DNA of 64,000 nt from positions 437,501-501,500 of the forward strand of contig NZ_CP079195.1 of the NCBI RefSeq assembly GCF_019263805.1, in the 5' to 3' direction. Of the stretch, positions 17,077-25,901 are shown piece after piece. Made by a program: the position numbers and the translations under genes. This DNA comes from Polaribacter sp. NJDZ03 (GTDB lineage Bacteria > Bacteroidota > Bacteroidia > Flavobacteriales > Flavobacteriaceae). Under the pieces are notes generated by a model that was given only the letters and a program-made list of their open reading frames with translations, had not been told where the DNA came from and ran no database searches. The first letter of the stretch is position 1. Each line of letters starts with the position of its first letter.

Positions 17077-18006
17077 ATGAAAATAAGTGTTGTTATTCCG
17101 CTTTACAATAAGAAGGATAGTATTGTTGATACTATTAAAACAGTATTAAATCAAACTGTTTTACCAGATGAAATAATTATTGTTAATGATGGCTCTACAG
17201 ATGGATCAGATAAAATTGTATCTAAATTAGAGCATCCATTAGTGAGATTGATATATCAAAATAATTCGGGTGTTTCGGCTGCTCGTAATACGGGAGTTGA
17301 TAAAGCAAAACATGAATGGGTTGCCTTTTTAGATGCAGATGATATATGGAATGTAGATTACCTGAAAGAAATTAAGACGTTGGCAAAAAAGTATCCGAAT
17401 AGTAATGTACTGGCAACTGCTTATTTAATGGAAGATTATAAAGGAGAACAGACACCTATAAAATTAAACAAAATTCTATTTAAGGGAGATACAGGAATCT
17501 TAACTAATTATTTTGAAGTAGCATGCTATTCGCATCCGCCACTTTGGTCTTCTGCAATTGTTATTAAAAAGGAAGCGTTACTAGAAATTAATGGTTTTCC
17601 ATTGGGTATAAAATCTGGAGAGGATTTATTAACATGGGCTAAATTGGCAATTAAAAACCAGATAGCGTATAACTTAAATGCTTTGGCTGTTTTTGTGCAA
17701 GATAGAGCACATACCTATGACAATAAACCGAATAGAATTCCTGAAAAAGTAGATATTGTAGGTCAGGAGCTGTGTGATTTATATAAAAAGAATAACAATG
17801 TAGCTTTTTTAAAAGAATATATTTCTTCTTGGAAAAAAATGAGAGCTTCCATTTATTTAAGATTAGGCTTAAGATCTAAATCTATTAAAGAGTCTTTTGA
17901 TGCTATTTACTACAATCCCTTAAATAAGGTAGTTTACGCGTACTTATGTTTAACATTAGTTCCGAATGTTGTTTTAAACAAGATTTTAAAGAAGAATCAA
18001 AAATAA
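17077..18006 (+). CDS. Glycosyltransferase family 2
   Basis: A 309-residue GT-A enzyme. The nucleotide-binding motif VVIPLYNKKDSI and VNDGSTDGS lie at the N-terminus, and the metal-binding LDADDIW is near residue 85. It transfers a sugar from a nucleotide donor with inversion of configuration on the cytoplasmic side. It starts 7 bases after the wzy stop. This is the only family 2 glycosyltransferase in the operon; all others are GT-B. Confidence 0.87.
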   Translation: MKISVVIPLYNKKDSIVDTIKTVLNQTVLPDEIIIVNDGSTDGSDKIVSKLEHPLVRLIYQNNSGVSAARNTGVDKAKHEWVAFLDADDIWNVDYLKEIKTLAKKYPNSNVLATAYLMEDYKGEQTPIKLNKILFKGDTGILTNYFEVACYSHPPLWSSAIVIKKEALLEINGFPLGIKSGEDLLTWAKLAIKNQIAYNLNALAVFVQDRAHTYDNKPNRIPEKVDIVGQELCDLYKKNNNVAFLKEYISSWKKMRASIYLRLGLRSKSIKESFDAIYYNPLNKVVYAYLCLTLVPNVVLNKILKKNQK

Positions 18007-18013
18007 AATTTTA

Positions 18014-19117
18014 ATGAAAGCATTAATTTTTCATCCTGCTTTAGCACCTTACAGAGTCGATTTTTTTAATTCTTTAAATGAGTATTATTCAGCTTCATTT
18101 TATTTTAGTTTAAAAAATGTAAGTGATCAAAAATTTAATCAAGAAAACTTAAAATCTCTTTGTAATTTTAAGTGCAATTATGTTTCTAATGGCTTCGAAG
18201 TTTTGGGAAGATCAATTAGAACAGGCGTTTTTTCAATTATAAAAAAAGAAAATCCAGATATTATTTTCTGTGCAGAATATAATCAAATTACACTATTAGC
18301 ATTTCTGTATTGTAAAATTAAGAACCCTAGAATTAAAATATACACTTTAAGTGATGATAGCATAAAAAACTCTGAAGACAGAAAAGGCTTGAGACTATTT
18401 TTTAGAAATTTTATCTCTAAAAATATTAATGGGGTTGTGTTTACGAGCAAAGAGGTTTCTAATTGGTATAAAGTAAATGTTAGTACTAAAAGTAATACAC
18501 TTGATTTCCCTGTTATTCATTCAGAAAAATCACTGCTAAAAAAATATTCAAACGCCGTAAATCAAGCGAACATCAATATTGCCAAATATGATTTAAAAGA
18601 CAAAAAAGTATTGCTTTATGTTGGGCGATTGGTGGATGTTAAAAATTTATTTTTTCTGATAAAATGTTTTTCCAATGTTAAAGAAAAAGATAAAAAATTG
18701 GTACTTGTAGGAGAAGGAGTGTTGAAAGAAAAATTAATTGAGTTTACAGAGAAATTAGGCATTTTAAAAGACGTTTTATTTATAGGTAGAAAAGAAGGTA
18801 TAGAATTATACAACTGGTATCTTTTTTCTCAATTATTTGTTTTACCAAGTACCTCTGAGCCTTTTGGAGCAGTTGTTAATGAAGCTTTAGTTGGTGGTTG
18901 TCGTGTTTTATGTTCAGATCTAGCAGGTGCATCTTCATTGATAAATAAGAAGAATGGGGTGTTGTTTAACCCTAATGAAGAAAATGATTTATCAACGAAG
19001 TTAAAACAAGCTTTTGATGAAGTAAAACCATTAGGCAAAAGTATTACAGAGTTAAGAGAAAGTGCAATGCCTTTTACTTTTGATCAAAAAATGCAAGACT
19101 TATTAAAAAACATATAA
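18014..19117 (+). CDS. Glycosyltransferase family 4
   Basis: A 367-residue GT-B protein. The N-terminus, FHPALAPYRVDFFNSLN, is characteristic of capsule transferases that begin with a 'PYR' motif. The donor domain contains LYVGRLVDVKNLFFLI and LPSTSEPFGAVVNEALVGG, with the conserved acidic residues. It begins 7 bases after the preceding family 2 gene. Donor sugar and linkage are unknown. Confidence 0.85.
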   Translation: MKALIFHPALAPYRVDFFNSLNEYYSASFYFSLKNVSDQKFNQENLKSLCNFKCNYVSNGFEVLGRSIRTGVFSIIKKENPDIIFCAEYNQITLLAFLYCKIKNPRIKIYTLSDDSIKNSEDRKGLRLFFRNFISKNINGVVFTSKEVSNWYKVNVSTKSNTLDFPVIHSEKSLLKKYSNAVNQANINIAKYDLKDKKVLLYVGRLVDVKNLFFLIKCFSNVKEKDKKLVLVGEGVLKEKLIEFTEKLGILKDVLFIGRKEGIELYNWYLFSQLFVLPSTSEPFGAVVNEALVGGCRVLCSDLAGASSLINKKNGVLFNPNEENDLSTKLKQAFDEVKPLGKSITELRESAMPFTFDQKMQDLLKNI

Positions 19118-19161
19118 TAGTCTCTATAGTTATATGAAAAAGATAAACCTATAAATAAATT

Positions 19162-20592
19162 ATGCTATTTAATTCTTGGCAGTATGTATTCTTTTTTTTA
19201 GTTGTTTTAGTTATTTACTTTTCACTAATGCATAAATGGCGCATACATTTTCTATTAATTGCTTCCTATATTTTTTACTCGGTTTGGAGTTGGAAATTTG
19301 CGTTGCTAATGTTTGGAGTAAGTGTTTTAAATTTTTTTTGCGGAAAAAAAATATTTTATGCTGCTACTAAAAAAGGAAAACAGAAATGGTTTGCAACTGC
19401 ACTGATGCTTTCATTATTGCCTCTGTTTTATTTTAAATATGCCAATTTCTTTATTGATTCATTTTCTAATTTGGCCATTTTTTTTGATGTACATGCTAAT
19501 AAATATACTTTAAATGTTATACTACCAGTCGGAATTTCATTTTTTACTTTTCAGGCATTAAGTTACTCTATCGATATTTATAGAAATAGAGTAGGTGTAG
19601 AAACAAGCTTAGTTAGGTTTACAACCTATGTTGCTTTTTTTCCTCAATTGGTTGCAGGACCTATAGAGCGTTCCACTAATTTATTACAGCAATTTTATGA
19701 GGAACATGAATTTGATATTAAAAGATTTGTAGAAGGTGCTAAATTGTTTATTTGGGGTTTATTTAAAAAAATAGTAATTGCAGATAGATTGTCTGTCTAC
19801 TCAGATGCTGTTTTTAACAACCCAGAAGCACATTCTGGTTCAACATTAATCCTAGCAACTGTATTTTTTACTTTTCAGATTTATTGTGATTTCAGTGGGT
19901 ATTCAGATATGGCTATTGGTAGTGCAAGAATGTTAGGATTTCGTTTAATGCAGAATTTTAATTTACCGTATTTATCGATTTCTATAGGAGAATTTTGGAA
20001 ACGTTGGCACATTTCTTTATCAACTTGGTTTAGTGATTACGTTTATATTCCTTTAGGAGGAAACCGTGTTTCAATCAGTCGTTGGGTATTTAATATTTCG
20101 GTAGTGTTTTTACTTAGCGGGCTTTGGCATGGAGCCAATTGGACCTTTGTTATTTGGGGAGCGTTACATGCCTTTTATTATTTTATAGAATTTATAGGTA
20201 AAAAAATACTTGTATTAGTAAGAGCTGAGGATGTAATGAAAAAAGGATACTATAAATTTTTTAAAATTATTATAGTATTTATTTTGGTCTGTTTTGCTTG
20301 GATATTTTTTAGAGCAAATTCGGTTTCTGATGCTTTTTTAATTAGTACAAAAATAATTAGCTTTTCAGGACAATTATGGACAGGTGGATCTTCTGTAACA
20401 ACAGTACTCTCTGTATTGTTAATCTTGTTTTTAATAGGTGTGCAAATTTTACAATTTAATAATAAGGTGTCCATTTACTTTTCAAAAACGCAATTGCCAA
20501 GTTTTGTTGAGTGGCTGTCTTATGCTTTCTTATTAATTACAATTGCTTTGTTCGGAATGTCTTCGAATGCTTTTATTTATTTTCAATTTTAA
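19162..20592 (+). CDS. MBOAT-family O-acyltransferase (AlgI-like)
   Basis: A 476-residue multi-pass membrane O-acyltransferase. Family signatures are visible: FQALSYSIDIYR, PQLVAGPIER, the segment EFWKRWHISLSTWFSDYVYI and the catalytic histidine in LLSGLWHGANWTF. AlgI and DltB-type proteins accept an acyl group from a cytoplasmic donor and pass it across the membrane to a partner. The next gene, 3 bases downstream, encodes an SGNH-like exported protein, so the pair probably acetylates the polysaccharide outside the inner membrane. Confidence 0.9.
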   Translation: MLFNSWQYVFFFLVVLVIYFSLMHKWRIHFLLIASYIFYSVWSWKFALLMFGVSVLNFFCGKKIFYAATKKGKQKWFATALMLSLLPLFYFKYANFFIDSFSNLAIFFDVHANKYTLNVILPVGISFFTFQALSYSIDIYRNRVGVETSLVRFTTYVAFFPQLVAGPIERSTNLLQQFYEEHEFDIKRFVEGAKLFIWGLFKKIVIADRLSVYSDAVFNNPEAHSGSTLILATVFFTFQIYCDFSGYSDMAIGSARMLGFRLMQNFNLPYLSISIGEFWKRWHISLSTWFSDYVYIPLGGNRVSISRWVFNISVVFLLSGLWHGANWTFVIWGALHAFYYFIEFIGKKILVLVRAEDVMKKGYYKFFKIIIVFILVCFAWIFFRANSVSDAFLISTKIISFSGQLWTGGSSVTTVLSVLLILFLIGVQILQFNNKVSIYFSKTQLPSFVEWLSYAFLLITIALFGMSSNAFIYFQF

Positions 20593-20595
20593 ATT

Positions 20596-21507
20596 ATGAT
20601 TAAAAAGGAGATTAAGAACAAGCTTTTTAAGGACTACTTAAAAAAAGGATTCCTATTTCTGTTATTACTTATCGTTTTAGATAATGGAGTGAATTACTTT
20701 TTATTAAATGGGTTGTATGCATATTATGGTTTATATACTGATAATGAAATTGCACTTGTTGGTCACTCTCATTTAATGCTTGGTATTGATAAGGTAGAGA
20801 TGGAGAAAGAACTTCATGTAAAAGTTTCTAAATATACAAGAGAAGGTGTAAACATTGTTGAAAGAGATTTAATGATAGATCAATTATTAGAAAGTAATCA
20901 GCAATTAAAATTAGTCGTATACGCTGTAGATGCTTGGATGTTTACAGGAGAGGGGTTAAGTGATAACTCTTACAAACAGTTTTATCCATTTATGGGTGAA
21001 AAGACAATTAATGATTATGTTTTTGGAAATGCAGCTTTTGGAGATTTTTGGCAACATCAAATTATAAAATCATCTAGATATAACGAAGGTTTAGTAAGTG
21101 GTAGTTTTAGAGGTTATTTAAAAAGTTGGGACAATTTAAAAGTAGGAGTCTTAGATACAGTTGCTTTGAATTCTGATATTAAAAAAGGTGATTTTAGAAA
21201 GATCGTTTCTACAAATGAGAATAGAAAAACATTTGAAAATACTCTAAAAAAAATAACTCAAAAAAACATAAACATCATCTTGTTATATGTTCCAACATCC
21301 TCGATATACAACAATGCTGAAATTGGAAAATTTAATTCTGAAATTACTTATTTCAAAAGCATTGAATCTAAGTTTAGTAATATCAAATTTTTAGATTATA
21401 ACGAGTTATATAGTGCTAAAGCGAGTTTATTTTATGACAGAATACACTTAAATCCTAAAGGGCAAAAACTAGTTACTGGTAGTTTTATTGAATATTTAAA
21501 AAAATAG
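20596..21507 (+). CDS. SGNH-hydrolase-like partner of the MBOAT acyltransferase
   Basis: A 303-residue protein with one N-terminal membrane anchor (about residues 16-36, GFLFLLLLIVLDNGVNYF) and an extracytoplasmic domain. Block I appears as LVGHSHLMLGID, in which the serine of GHS is the likely nucleophile, and block V as YDRIHLNPKGQKLV with the Asp and His of the catalytic dyad near residue 283. AlgJ/AlgX- and DltD-like partners finish acyl transfer for MBOAT proteins. It starts 3 bases after the MBOAT gene. Overall similarity to AlgJ is not obvious, so partner function is inferred from motifs and position. Confidence 0.75.
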   Translation: MIKKEIKNKLFKDYLKKGFLFLLLLIVLDNGVNYFLLNGLYAYYGLYTDNEIALVGHSHLMLGIDKVEMEKELHVKVSKYTREGVNIVERDLMIDQLLESNQQLKLVVYAVDAWMFTGEGLSDNSYKQFYPFMGEKTINDYVFGNAAFGDFWQHQIIKSSRYNEGLVSGSFRGYLKSWDNLKVGVLDTVALNSDIKKGDFRKIVSTNENRKTFENTLKKITQKNINIILLYVPTSSIYNNAEIGKFNSEITYFKSIESKFSNIKFLDYNELYSAKASLFYDRIHLNPKGQKLVTGSFIEYLKK

Positions 21508-21529
21508 TACGCTTCCAATTAATACAAGA

Positions 21530-21558
21530 GTACTTCTTGTAAGTAAAATAAGAAGTAC
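21530..21558. repeat. Intercistronic stem-loop
   Basis: GTACTTCTT (21530-21538) and AAGAAGTAC (21550-21558) form a perfect 9-bp stem with an 11-base loop, in the 83-base gap inside the polysaccharide operon. No T tract follows, so it is more likely an mRNA-processing or stability hairpin than a terminator. Confidence 0.5.
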
Positions 21559-21590
21559 AAATTTAGTTCTATGACATTATTGATAAAAGT

Positions 21591-22106
21591 ATGTTGATTT
21601 CTCAAATAATAAAAGTAGCAAAACAGAATTCTAATTTTAAAGGAAGAATTGTAGTCTGCAATTATGTCTTTATGCGATATTTTAGAATTAGAATGAATAA
21701 CATTTTCACTAAAATCTTATTCTCTCCTGTTATTATTTTATACAAGTTTATAACAGATTTTTTATTGAAGTGCGAAATTCCTGCATCAACAGTAATAGGA
21801 GAAGGTTTGGTTATTCATCATGTTACAGGTTTGGTTTTAAACAACAAGGTTGTAATTGGAAAAAATGTAACCTTAAAACACCATACAACTATTGGGAATA
21901 AAGAGTCTTTAGAAGGAGAAGATCTAGGTTCTCCTGTTATTGGTGATAATGTCTTGATAGGGCCTCATACCATAATTATTGGGCCAATTACTATTGGTAA
22001 CAATGCCATTATAGGAGCAGGATCTGTAGTCGTTAAAGATGTACTTCCTTACACTGTAGTAGCAGGTAACCCAGCCAAAGTAATACATGTCTTAAATAAA
22101 AAATAA
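21591..22106 (+). CDS. Left-handed beta-helix serine acetyltransferase-like protein
   Basis: A 171-residue hexapeptide-repeat acyltransferase. The repeats run from IPASTVIGEGLVIHHVTGLV through IGKNVTLKHHTTIG to IGNNAIIGAGSVVVKDV, ending with AGNPAKVI, the usual CysE/NodL closing motif. It probably transfers acetyl from acetyl-CoA to a sugar of the repeat unit or its precursor in the cytoplasm. Its stop overlaps the next start as TAATG, indicating translational coupling with the following glycosyltransferase. Confidence 0.82.
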   Translation: MLISQIIKVAKQNSNFKGRIVVCNYVFMRYFRIRMNNIFTKILFSPVIILYKFITDFLLKCEIPASTVIGEGLVIHHVTGLVLNNKVVIGKNVTLKHHTTIGNKESLEGEDLGSPVIGDNVLIGPHTIIIGPITIGNNAIIGAGSVVVKDVLPYTVVAGNPAKVIHVLNKK

Positions 22107-23200
22107 TGGCTAAAAAGATATTGTTTCTTTTGCATTTACCACCTCCTGTACATGGTTCTTCTATGGTAGGGCAGTTTATAAAGGATAGTACTATAATCAA
22201 TAATAGTTTTAAAACGGATTACATTGATTTAGGAACATCAAAAACGATTGATGAAATAGGGAAAAATCCATTAGGAAAAGTTTTAAGGTATTTGTCTATT
22301 GTTTTTCAAACGTTAAAACAGCTTTTAGTCAACAAGCCCGACTTAATTTATTTAGCCATGACGGCTAAGGGGTTTGGCTTTTATAAAGATGCTGTTATTG
22401 TACTTCTTGTAAAGTGTTTCCAACGTCCAATAGTGTTACATTTTCATAACAAAGGGGTACATACGAGACAAGAAAAAAGATTTGATAATTTTTTATATCA
22501 AAAGGTGTTCAAAAACACAAAAGTGATTCTACTTTCTAAGCACTTGTATTATGATGTTAAGAAATATGTTGATGAAGACGATGTGTATTATTGCCCAAAT
22601 GGAATACCTCCAATACATCAAGATTTGGTTACTAAACGGCTAAAAAATGAAATACCTAAATTATTGTTTCTTTCAAATTTAATAGCATCTAAAGGTGTTA
22701 TTATTCTATTAAAAGCACTACAAATTCTAAATAAAAAAGGAATTGATTTTACATGCAATTTTGTTGGAGGAGAAGGAGATGTTACAAAAGAAATATTTAC
22801 TGAGAAGTTAAAAGAATTGCAATTAGTAAATCAAGTTTTTTATTTAGGTAAAAAGTATAATAGTGATAAAACAGCAATATTTAATTCTTCAGACATTTTT
22901 GTATTGCCCACGTTTTATCATAATGAATGTTTTCCATTAGTCTTATTAGAAGCTTCTCAGTTTGGTTTACCCATGGTTACAACTTTTGAGGGAGCAATAC
23001 CAGAAATTGTAACGGATGGAGTAAATGGTTTTTTAGTAGAACAACAAAATGTAGTTGATTTAGCGAATAAGTTAGAACTGTTAATAAATGATTTTCCTTT
23101 TAGAAATCGTCTAGGAATAGCTGCTAAAGAGAAATATGAAGAATCTTATACATTGAAATTTTTTGAAAAAAATATGTTTAATATTTTAAATTCTATCTAA
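22106..23200 (+). CDS. Glycosyltransferase family 4
   Basis: A 364-residue GT-B transferase. The N-terminus has LHLPPPVHGSSMVGQFI, a typical acceptor loop of the family, and the donor domain has LFLSNLIASKGVIILLKAL and LPTFYHNECFPLVLLEASQFG. The acidic residue pattern of the E-x7-E motif is present with an N-E-C-F variant. It is coupled to the preceding acyltransferase by a one-base stop/start overlap and is followed after 14 bases by the GT26 gene. Confidence 0.84.
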   Translation: MAKKILFLLHLPPPVHGSSMVGQFIKDSTIINNSFKTDYIDLGTSKTIDEIGKNPLGKVLRYLSIVFQTLKQLLVNKPDLIYLAMTAKGFGFYKDAVIVLLVKCFQRPIVLHFHNKGVHTRQEKRFDNFLYQKVFKNTKVILLSKHLYYDVKKYVDEDDVYYCPNGIPPIHQDLVTKRLKNEIPKLLFLSNLIASKGVIILLKALQILNKKGIDFTCNFVGGEGDVTKEIFTEKLKELQLVNQVFYLGKKYNSDKTAIFNSSDIFVLPTFYHNECFPLVLLEASQFGLPMVTTFEGAIPEIVTDGVNGFLVEQQNVVDLANKLELLINDFPFRNRLGIAAKEKYEESYTLKFFEKNMFNILNSI

Positions 23201-23214
23201 AATAAAACCAAGAG

Positions 23215-23937
23215 ATGATTAAATTAAAAGATGTTACAGAAAAAGTTTATGCTAACGATTTAAGTGAATTATCACTTTTTAAAACAAAACAAATAATCAA
23301 TACTATAAACCCTCATTCTTATTGTGAGGCTAAAAAAGATCCGTTTTTTAGTCAAGCTTTAAATGAAAGTAATGTATTGCTGCCAGATGGAACCGGAATT
23401 GTTTTAGCTACCAAAGTACTTAATGGTAAAGTAATAAAAAAAATTGCAGGTGCAGATATGCATCAGTTTTTATTGGAAGAAGCAGCATTAAAAAAGTTAA
23501 CTATTTTTTATTTAGGAGCTTCAGAAAACACATTAAGTTTAATAACAACAAGAATAAAAAAAGAGTTTCCAACCATCACTGTAAATACTTATTCACCGCC
23601 TTATAAATCAGAATTTTCTAAAGAAGATAATCTTAATATGATAGCGGCAGTAAATAAATGCAAACCAGATATTTTATTTGTAGGTATGACAGCTCCTAAA
23701 CAAGAAAAATGGGTGCATACAAATAGTGACTTTTTAGATGTTAAAGTGATTACTTGTATTGGAGCTGTATTTGATTTTTATGCAGGTACAGTAAAGAGAT
23801 CTAGTCCTTTTTGGATAAAGTTAGGATTAGAGTGGTTCCCTAGATTATTAAGAGAACCTAAACGTTTATGGAAACGTAATTTTGTGTCTACACCTCTTTT
23901 TTTATGGGATTTGCTAAAAGCAAAAAATTACAAATAA
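23215..23937 (+). CDS. WecG/TagA/CpsF-family glycosyltransferase (GT26)
   Basis: A 240-residue membrane-associated enzyme. Conserved features include SHYSC-like CEAKKDPFFSQALNES, then LPDGTGIVLATKVL with the catalytic Asp-Gly-Thr-Gly, and VGMTAPKQEKWV. Members such as WecG and TagA add the second sugar to an undecaprenyl-diphosphate-linked HexNAc. The gene directly downstream encodes a WecA-like initiating transferase, so these two probably make the first disaccharide of the repeat unit. Confidence 0.86.
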   Translation: MIKLKDVTEKVYANDLSELSLFKTKQIINTINPHSYCEAKKDPFFSQALNESNVLLPDGTGIVLATKVLNGKVIKKIAGADMHQFLLEEAALKKLTIFYLGASENTLSLITTRIKKEFPTITVNTYSPPYKSEFSKEDNLNMIAAVNKCKPDILFVGMTAPKQEKWVHTNSDFLDVKVITCIGAVFDFYAGTVKRSSPFWIKLGLEWFPRLLREPKRLWKRNFVSTPLFLWDLLKAKNYK

Positions 23938-23949
23938 AACCGACTAAAC

Positions 23950-25053
23950 ATGTTAAAAGAAATATTGTCTAACTTAACGGTAGTAAGCATACTAGCTGTT
24001 ATAAATTCACTTTTATTAGTTTATTATATAATACCTAAAATAAGTTGGGTAATAATAACACGCCATTTAAATGAAAAACCAAATGAGCGTAGTTCTCACA
24101 AAGGAGCAACGCCTACAATGGCAGGTGTTGCCTTTTTTGTAACCTTAATATTAACGCTATTTTTTATTCAACATTTTGATACAGAGAATATTGGTTTAAA
24201 TTTAATAGCAAGTAGTACATTGATATTTATGGTAGGTGCTAAAGATGATTTAGTAGTCTCCTCTCCAAAAGCGAAGCTATTTATGGAGGCATTAGCAGTC
24301 TTATTTTTATTTTTTCATAATGCTTTAGAAGGAAATAATTTATATGGTTTTTTGGGAATTTTTGAAATACCATTATGGCTGGTATATATTGCAAGTACAT
24401 TATTGGTGTTAACAATTATAAATGCCTATAATTTAATTGACGGTATAGATGGTTTGGCATCTATTATTGCTATTATAATTTTTAGTGTATTTAGCTTAAT
24501 ATTTTATGCCATTGATTTGTATTTTTATTACTTAATCTGTTTAAGTTTTATAGGGATGTTATTAGCCTATTTATTTTTTAATTTTTCAACCGAGAAAAAA
24601 ATATTTATGGGAGATACAGGCTCATTATTAATAGGTTTTTGTATTGCCTTTTTGTCTTTAAGGTTTATGGCGATAGATATTAGTATGTATAGTCACTTTA
24701 CATTTAAACCAGAAAATGGTTTTTTTGTTTTAATGGCTATTTTATGTATTCCTTTGTTTGATCTGTTAAGAGTTATTGGAGTTCGTTTATTGCAAAAGAA
24801 AAGTCCATTTTATCCAGACAGAAACCATTCTCACCATGTTTTAATAGATTTTGGTATGTCTCATTTTAAGGCTACTATGTTATTAGGTTTTATTAATTAC
24901 CTGTTTGTAATTTTTATCATAAAATTAGGGTCTTGCTTAAATAGCTTTCAAATGTTAGGTGTATTCGTTATGGCTTTCGGGTTATTTCTATTGCTCTTTT
25001 ATAAACTAAAAAGCAGTATTAATAAAGAACGCTTAAAATTAAAGAAAAACTAA
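23950..25053 (+). CDS. WecA/MraY-like undecaprenyl-phosphate sugar-phosphate transferase
   Basis: A 367-residue inner-membrane enzyme with about 10-11 transmembrane segments. Signature loops are visible: NERSSHKGATPTMAG, the DD pair in VGAKDDLVV, NLIDGIDGLAS and MGDTGSLLIGF, and the HxHHxx loop DRNHSHHVLID. It links a HexNAc-1-phosphate to undecaprenyl phosphate and so starts repeat-unit synthesis. The short C-terminal tail resembles WbpL-type rather than MraY enzymes. No WcaJ-type initiating transferase is present in this operon. Confidence 0.88.
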   Translation: MLKEILSNLTVVSILAVINSLLLVYYIIPKISWVIITRHLNEKPNERSSHKGATPTMAGVAFFVTLILTLFFIQHFDTENIGLNLIASSTLIFMVGAKDDLVVSSPKAKLFMEALAVLFLFFHNALEGNNLYGFLGIFEIPLWLVYIASTLLVLTIINAYNLIDGIDGLASIIAIIIFSVFSLIFYAIDLYFYYLICLSFIGMLLAYLFFNFSTEKKIFMGDTGSLLIGFCIAFLSLRFMAIDISMYSHFTFKPENGFFVLMAILCIPLFDLLRVIGVRLLQKKSPFYPDRNHSHHVLIDFGMSHFKATMLLGFINYLFVIFIIKLGSCLNSFQMLGVFVMAFGLFLLLFYKLKSSINKERLKLKKN

Positions 25054-25131
25054 AAAGTATTATTATCAATAAATAATTATACAATAATTGTAAAAAAGAA
25101 TTTTATCAATAATTAAATATCTATAAAAAAA

Positions 25132-25887
25132 ATGAAGTATCTATATGTAACATCTGTATTGCTTTTATTTTTAGTCACATCATGTGTTTCTAAAAAAAAG
25201 ATTGTGTATTTCGGAGATAAAAAAAAGGTGATAGTAAATAGTAGATTACAACAATATGAACCTACTATTCAAAAAGATGACCTACTAAATATTAATGTAT
25301 CTGCAGCAAATGCAGAAGCAGTTTTACCTTTTAATTTGTATGAAACTCCAATTTTAGAGAATTCAATAGGAAGTGCCAAACCATTACCTTATTTAGTAAA
25401 TGCTAGTGGAGAAATTAAGTTTCCGGTATTAGGTGTTTTAAAAGTAACAGGGATGACAACTAACGAATTAAGTGAGTTCTTACATACAAAATTGGCAGAA
25501 TATATTTCTAATCCCATTATAAATATTAGTACCATTAATTTTAAAGTAACTGTTTTGGGTGAGGTTAATAAACCTGGTACATATCAAATTCAAAATCAAC
25601 GAATCACCATTGTAGAGGCTTTAGGTTTAGCCGGAGATTTAACAATTAATGGAAATAGAGATATTACATTAATACGAGAACGAGACGGAGAACGTGTTTT
25701 TATACCCATAGATATTACAAATAAAGCCTTATTTAATTCTCCATATTACTACTTATCACAAAATGATCTTATTTATGTAGAACCCAATAAAAGTAAGATT
25801 AATTCTTCTGGTATAGGGGCAAATACGAGTGTTATTTTTACTTCAATTGCCACGTTTATATCAATTATTGCCATTCTAATACAATAA
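25132..25887 (+). CDS. wza: Polysaccharide export outer-membrane lipoprotein (Wza-like)
   Basis: A 251-residue lipoprotein with a signal peptide ending LFLVTSC (lipid-modified Cys at residue 18). The Poly_export domain spans about residues 40-125 (YEPTIQKDDLLNINVSA), and one SLBB domain follows (FKVTVLGEVNKPGTYQI). A C-terminal hydrophobic helix, SVIFTSIATFISIIAILIQ, could span the outer membrane as in Wza. It forms the export channel together with Wzc, whose gene starts 14 bases downstream. It is shorter than E. coli Wza (about 380), as is usual in this phylum. Confidence 0.88.
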   Translation: MKYLYVTSVLLLFLVTSCVSKKKIVYFGDKKKVIVNSRLQQYEPTIQKDDLLNINVSAANAEAVLPFNLYETPILENSIGSAKPLPYLVNASGEIKFPVLGVLKVTGMTTNELSEFLHTKLAEYISNPIINISTINFKVTVLGEVNKPGTYQIQNQRITIVEALGLAGDLTINGNRDITLIRERDGERVFIPIDITNKALFNSPYYYLSQNDLIYVEPNKSKINSSGIGANTSVIFTSIATFISIIAILIQ

Positions 25888-25901
25888 CTATTTTTTAAAT
25901 T

